Below, in pieces: positions 62,001 to 64,000 of a stretch of 64,000 nucleotides of DNA. The notes beneath the pieces were generated by a model that searched no databases, had not been told where the DNA came from, and saw only the letters and a program-made list of their open reading frames with translations. Origin of the DNA: Polydactylus sextarius (Eukaryota; Chordata; Actinopteri; Polynemidae); NCBI GenBank assembly GCA_016801845.1, contig CM028909.1:19007313-19071312 (forward strand). The letters are read 5' to 3'. A program made the position numbers and the translations under genes. The first letter of the stretch is position 1. Each line of letters begins with the position of its first letter.

Positions 62001-63947
62001 GTGTGTTTGATGTTTTTAGGCAGTAGCAGCAGTGCTCTTGGCCTTCAGAGCCTTGGCCTGTCTGGCCAGGCCCCGAGCTCCTCTTCACTGGATGCTGGCA
62101 CACTGTCAGACACCACTGCATCAGGTAATAAGCATCTCACATAGTAGTATATGAGTTTAAGTCCTTTAAATCCTGTAATGTTACAGTTGCTGTTAAATCC
62201 TTAACATAAACTTACATACATTGTTTTTGTTTTGGGTATAATTTGATGTTTAAATTGACATAATCTAATGGTGTGTGCATGAACACTAATCCTATTCCCT
62301 TCAACACCTTACAATCTAATCTAGTTTGTTTATTGTTTGTTCTCTTGGTTCATAATTGTGAAATAAAAGCAATTACTTCTCTTCTTTTCAATAATTGTGA
62401 GATTAAAATTTGCCTTTAGAATTTTAAATGATCATACCTACAATGGATTGAAAAGAAGACCAACCAATAATGGCAGATTGAATTGTTGTGGATGTTTTGA
62501 GTGTTTTTTTTTTTTTTTTTTATTTTGTATTTTGTATGAGTACACAAGTGGAAACTAAGATCATGTATCCTGGCCAGATGACCGTGGTGTATTTGCTGTT
62601 ACAGCTATTGCTATGATTTCAGCCCCGGCATCAGATGATGAGGGCAGCACAGCTGCTACTGATGGCTCCACACTGCGGACCTCCCCAGCTGAGCACGGAG
62701 GCAGTGTGGGCTCAGAGAGTGGAGGTTCTGCAATCGACTCTGTTGCAGGGGAGCACAGTGGTGGGTGATTTCTGAAAAACAACAGTGACCCTGAACAAAA
62801 CCAATTTGTGCAATATACAAGCTTTATGCAAATATACAAATTACAGACTTCTATACAAATCATATATGCAGGTCTGTATTGACATTATGTAGTATCATGA
62901 AATTTAACAGGAACTGAACCTTGCTCGATTTTTAAGATGTTGGTCAGTTATGTCGATTATCTAATCTCTAACAACCTTCTTGATACAGTTGGGTCTTTTT
63001 TTTACTGTACCTTTACCACCCTTCCCTTTCCTCATACCTCAGTTGGAGCTCATAATTATAATAATAATAATAATAATAATAAATTAATTCATAATTAACC
63101 ACAACAAATGATTGTTTTGAAACTGTTCACTTTTTTTTTTTAAATGTAAACTTAATTTTTTACTTATTACGTATTTGCCATGTTTGCAATTCGCTTATCA
63201 GCATTTGTGCATGCATATGTACAGTGTCAGGACGCAGCAGTGCGTATGGGGATACAGCAGTGGAGGGCCACCCTGCAGGTCCAGGCAGTGTGAGCTCCAG
63301 TACTGGAGCCATCAGTACCACCACAGCCCAGCAGGAGGGCGAAGGTTCAGAGGGAGAAGGAGAGACCGAGGGAGACATCCATACAAGCAACAGGTCAGAC
63401 ATCTTGAATGTAAAAGGAGGTTCAAGTTTCACCCTCTATGAATAATCAGCAGGAACCACATTTAGCTCATTTAGCTGGATTTACTAACAGGAATAAAAAA
63501 TGTTTGACCTTTTTTGTATGTGTTTGACATTAGGCTGCACATGGTTCGTCTCATGCTCCTGGAGCGTTTGCTTCAGCACCTTTCTCAGCTTCATAATGTA
63601 GGAGGAGTCCAAGCCATCCCTTACATGCAGGTTATCCTCATGTTGACCTCTGACCTTGATGGCGAGGATGAAAAGGATAAGGGTGCTTTGGATGATTTAC
63701 TTGCACAGCTCATTGCAGAGCTTGGCATGCACAAGAAGGTAACTATCATTGTGGTCTTTGTGGTGAATCAGGCTTTATGTTTATGTTTCACTGGATCCAT
63801 GGCCAATGATGAATCCTAATTATTCCTTTACAGGACGTGTCCAAGAAGAATGAGCGCAGCTCCATCAATGAAGTTCACTTGGTCATCATGAGACTGCTCA
63901 GCGTCTTTATGTCTCGAACCAAGTCTGGCTCTAAATCTTCCTCTGAG
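32864..63947 (+). CDS. ubr4: E3 ubiquitin-protein ligase UBR4 (N-recognin), N-terminal 3,050 residues
   Basis: A giant (about 5,180 residues in mammals) E3 ligase of the Arg/N-degron pathway, binding calmodulin and KCMF1. It acts in proteasomal quality control and in silencing the integrated stress response. Sixty-one coding exons, listed in the five part entries below, join with every phase closed from ATG 32864 to the last complete exon, 63834-63947. The message then continues past the right edge, so the hemi-RING catalytic C-terminus is not in the window. Recognisable in order: N-terminal helical repeats (VRPLLSASYTAFETKELPQL), an acidic/poly-Pro linker, more armadillo-like repeats, the UBR-box zinc finger (about residues 1636-1702), a beta-propeller/beta-sandwich region, and an Asp- and Ser-rich low-complexity segment with a UIM-like helix. 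Identity to mammalian UBR4 is very high. The start codon is supported by the TISU context and homologous N-terminus. Confidence 0.98.
32989..36551 (+). other. ubr4: ubr4 intron 1
   Basis: A 3.6-kb first intron without coding exons. The first 500 bp are dense in TTAGC/GCTAA words. T-runs lie at 34755-34776 and about 36177-36194, and a purine-rich GAAAGAAAAA stretch near 34840. No transposon protein or RNA gene is visible. Confidence 0.7.
41709..41766. repeat. (CA)n microsatellite in ubr4 intron 14
   Basis: Two CA tracts interrupted by ATTCACACT. A (GTCA)4 run lies just upstream at 41666-41683. Confidence 0.95.
42549..42602. repeat. Perfect 15-bp inverted repeat in ubr4 intron 14
   Basis: GTTGTTAAGGCTTTG (42549-42563) and its exact reverse complement (42588-42602) are separated by 24 nt. 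In RNA this would be a stable hairpin. No other transposon hallmarks are seen. Confidence 0.95.
44950..51864 (+). CDS. ubr4: ubr4 exons 15-34: poly-Pro linker and armadillo-like region
   Basis: Exons 44950-45137, 45307-45463, 45619-45704, 45799-45968, 46209-46488, 46690-46822, 47170-47249, 47362-47490, 47768-47950, 48041-48163, 48254-48483, 48725-48843, 48943-49040, 49488-49645, 49754-49960, 50171-50272, 50354-50454, 50970-51357, 51466-51529, 51673-51864; residues about 568-1630. Exon 15 encodes nine consecutive prolines (45021-45047). Conserved blocks include TLLQQLGVAPFSEGPWPLYI, DILHTLRWSSRLRVSTYVNW, AFANDTIPSESYISA and MMATANENLSAKFCNRVLKF. Exon 34 ends with an acidic run (DSDWVEELAVEEDDSQAEDS) just before the UBR box. 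The exons are compact and all phases close. Confidence 0.95.
52299..54178 (+). CDS. ubr4: ubr4 exons 35-37: UBR-box zinc finger
   Basis: Exons 52299-52369, 52991-53138 and 53945-54178; residues about 1631-1781. The UBR box runs from Cys1636 (LCNKLCTFTITQ) through WYHCHTCKMVDGVGVC, TVCAKVCHKDHEISYA and FFCDCGAKEDGSC to about Cys1702. These are the Cys/His zinc ligands that in the UBR family recognise basic or bulky N-terminal residues. The finger is split by two introns. Exon 37 is a Ser/Lys-rich linker. The exon 37 donor could be either of two overlapping GTs (CAA|GTGGTG or GTG|GTGAGA), which changes one residue without shifting frame. Confidence 0.95.
52370..53944 (+). other. ubr4: ubr4 introns 35 and 36
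   Basis: Intron 35 (52370-52990) begins GT followed by a run of 21 A (52372-52392). Intron 36 (53139-53944) is AT-rich. I see no extra exon, RNA gene or transposon in either. Confidence 0.7.
54290..59410 (+). CDS. ubr4: ubr4 exons 38-49: beta-propeller / beta-sandwich region
   Basis: Exons 54290-54460, 54579-54761, 55041-55199, 55366-55518, 55730-55957, 56134-56291, 56417-56591, 56944-57145, 57532-57695, 57914-58130, 58226-58442, 59347-59410; residues about 1782-2478. Strand-rich, WD-like stretches such as NFIIKAIWLPGSQTELAI, FLFNEEGKNIIVIMSSAGYM and SYWLQPSLQPSCGISIMKPV suggest a propeller. PGGFTVEAVNNNSSMVMTGM and MLDSIKIYGKTKEQFGWP suggest a following beta-sandwich. The fold assignment is inferred from secondary-structure appearance and knowledge of UBR4. 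A candidate in-frame microexon lies in the last intron (59021-59053). Confidence 0.95.
59021..59053 (+). CDS. ubr4: Candidate 33-nt in-frame microexon of ubr4
   Basis: The segment is bounded by AAAAAG upstream and GTTAGT downstream. Inserted between exons 48 (ends AG, phase 2) and 49 (begins G), it keeps the frame and changes ER-LVVSS to ESCETESLSTLDR-LVVSS, adding 11 residues. Upstream is a pyrimidine tract followed by TTTTGCTCCC, with the UGC that is typical upstream of SRRM4-dependent neural microexons. The acceptor itself is weak, consistent with regulated inclusion. No transcript evidence is available here. Confidence 0.5.
59814..63947 (+). CDS. ubr4: ubr4 exons 50-61: helical, acidic and Ser-rich segment with UIM-like motif
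   Basis: Exons 59814-59948, 60105-60279, 60507-60638, 60735-60856, 61100-61211, 61388-61518, 61615-61792, 62020-62124, 62623-62760, 63225-63393, 63534-63738, 63834-63947; residues about 2479-3050. Blocks include ITARSIAIMRPNNLVHFTE, NAFLAPACLPGLTHVEA and ALIRVLRPRNKRRHVTLPSP. An Asp run (DKDDDDDDDADDK) follows, then a UIM-like helix (DDETMVELAIALSLQQDQQ), then a long Ser/Gly/Thr/Glu-rich linker, and MVRLMLLERLLQHLSQL where helical repeats resume. The last exon ends in phase 0 at TCT GAG|GTACAT; the gene continues off the right edge. Confidence 0.94.
62504..62521. repeat. Poly(T) tract in ubr4 intron 57
   Basis: A run of about 18 T followed by T-rich sequence; no sign of a flanking retroelement. 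Confidence 0.85.
63056..63082. repeat. (AAT)n trinucleotide repeat in ubr4 intron 58
   Basis: About nine ATA/AAT units in an otherwise AT-rich intron, non-coding. Confidence 0.9.
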
Positions 63948-64000
63948 GTACATGCTCTTTCTTTTCTTAAAGCTATTTAAGAACATTACAGTGCACAGTG

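Overview
The window is vertebrate nuclear DNA, almost certainly from a ray-finned (teleost) fish. All genes are split by GT-AG introns, intergenic DNA is AT-rich and full of CA/GT and TA microsatellites, and the proteins are recognisable vertebrate orthologues. There are no bacterial-style operons, no rRNA and no CRISPR. No tRNA gene could be supported.

Layout: (1) 1-3.7 kb, + strand: the last ten coding exons of a Gfo/Idh/MocA-family NAD(P)-dependent oxidoreductase whose start lies before the window. (2) 3.7-12.5 kb: a gene-free stretch. (3) 12.8-21.6 kb, + strand: errfi1 (Mig-6, EGFR feedback inhibitor), with a probable TATA promoter, a long first intron holding a CpG-rich patch and large microsatellites, three coding exons, and a long AU-rich 3'UTR that carries a MITE-like insertion. 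(4) About 22.4-31.8 kb, - strand: complete emc1 (ER membrane protein complex subunit 1), 22 coding exons, 962 codons, convergent with errfi1. (5) 32.86 kb to the right edge, + strand: ubr4 (giant N-recognin E3 ligase), 61 coding exons giving 3,050 in-frame codons, including the UBR-box zinc finger; the C-terminal part lies beyond the window. emc1 and ubr4 are head to head with 1,145 bp between their start codons.

I rebuilt the exon chains by hand. Every exon phase closes in each gene, so the models are internally consistent, although UTR ends are estimates. The genes do not form a pathway. emc1/ubr4 is a head-to-head pair also seen in mammals, and errfi1 has its own regulatory territory.

Points most worth a second look: an unannotated in-frame 33-nt candidate microexon in ubr4; a UIM-like helix in ubr4; a near-perfect TISU element at the ubr4 start codon; a four-tier G-quadruplex motif next to two hairpins in the emc1 3'UTR; loss of one of the two paired tyrosines and of the N-terminal CRIB segment in this errfi1; a perfect 19-bp palindrome upstream of errfi1; CTCF-like motifs in convergent orientation around errfi1-emc1; and two GC-AG introns. 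I saw no wholly new multi-gene system.
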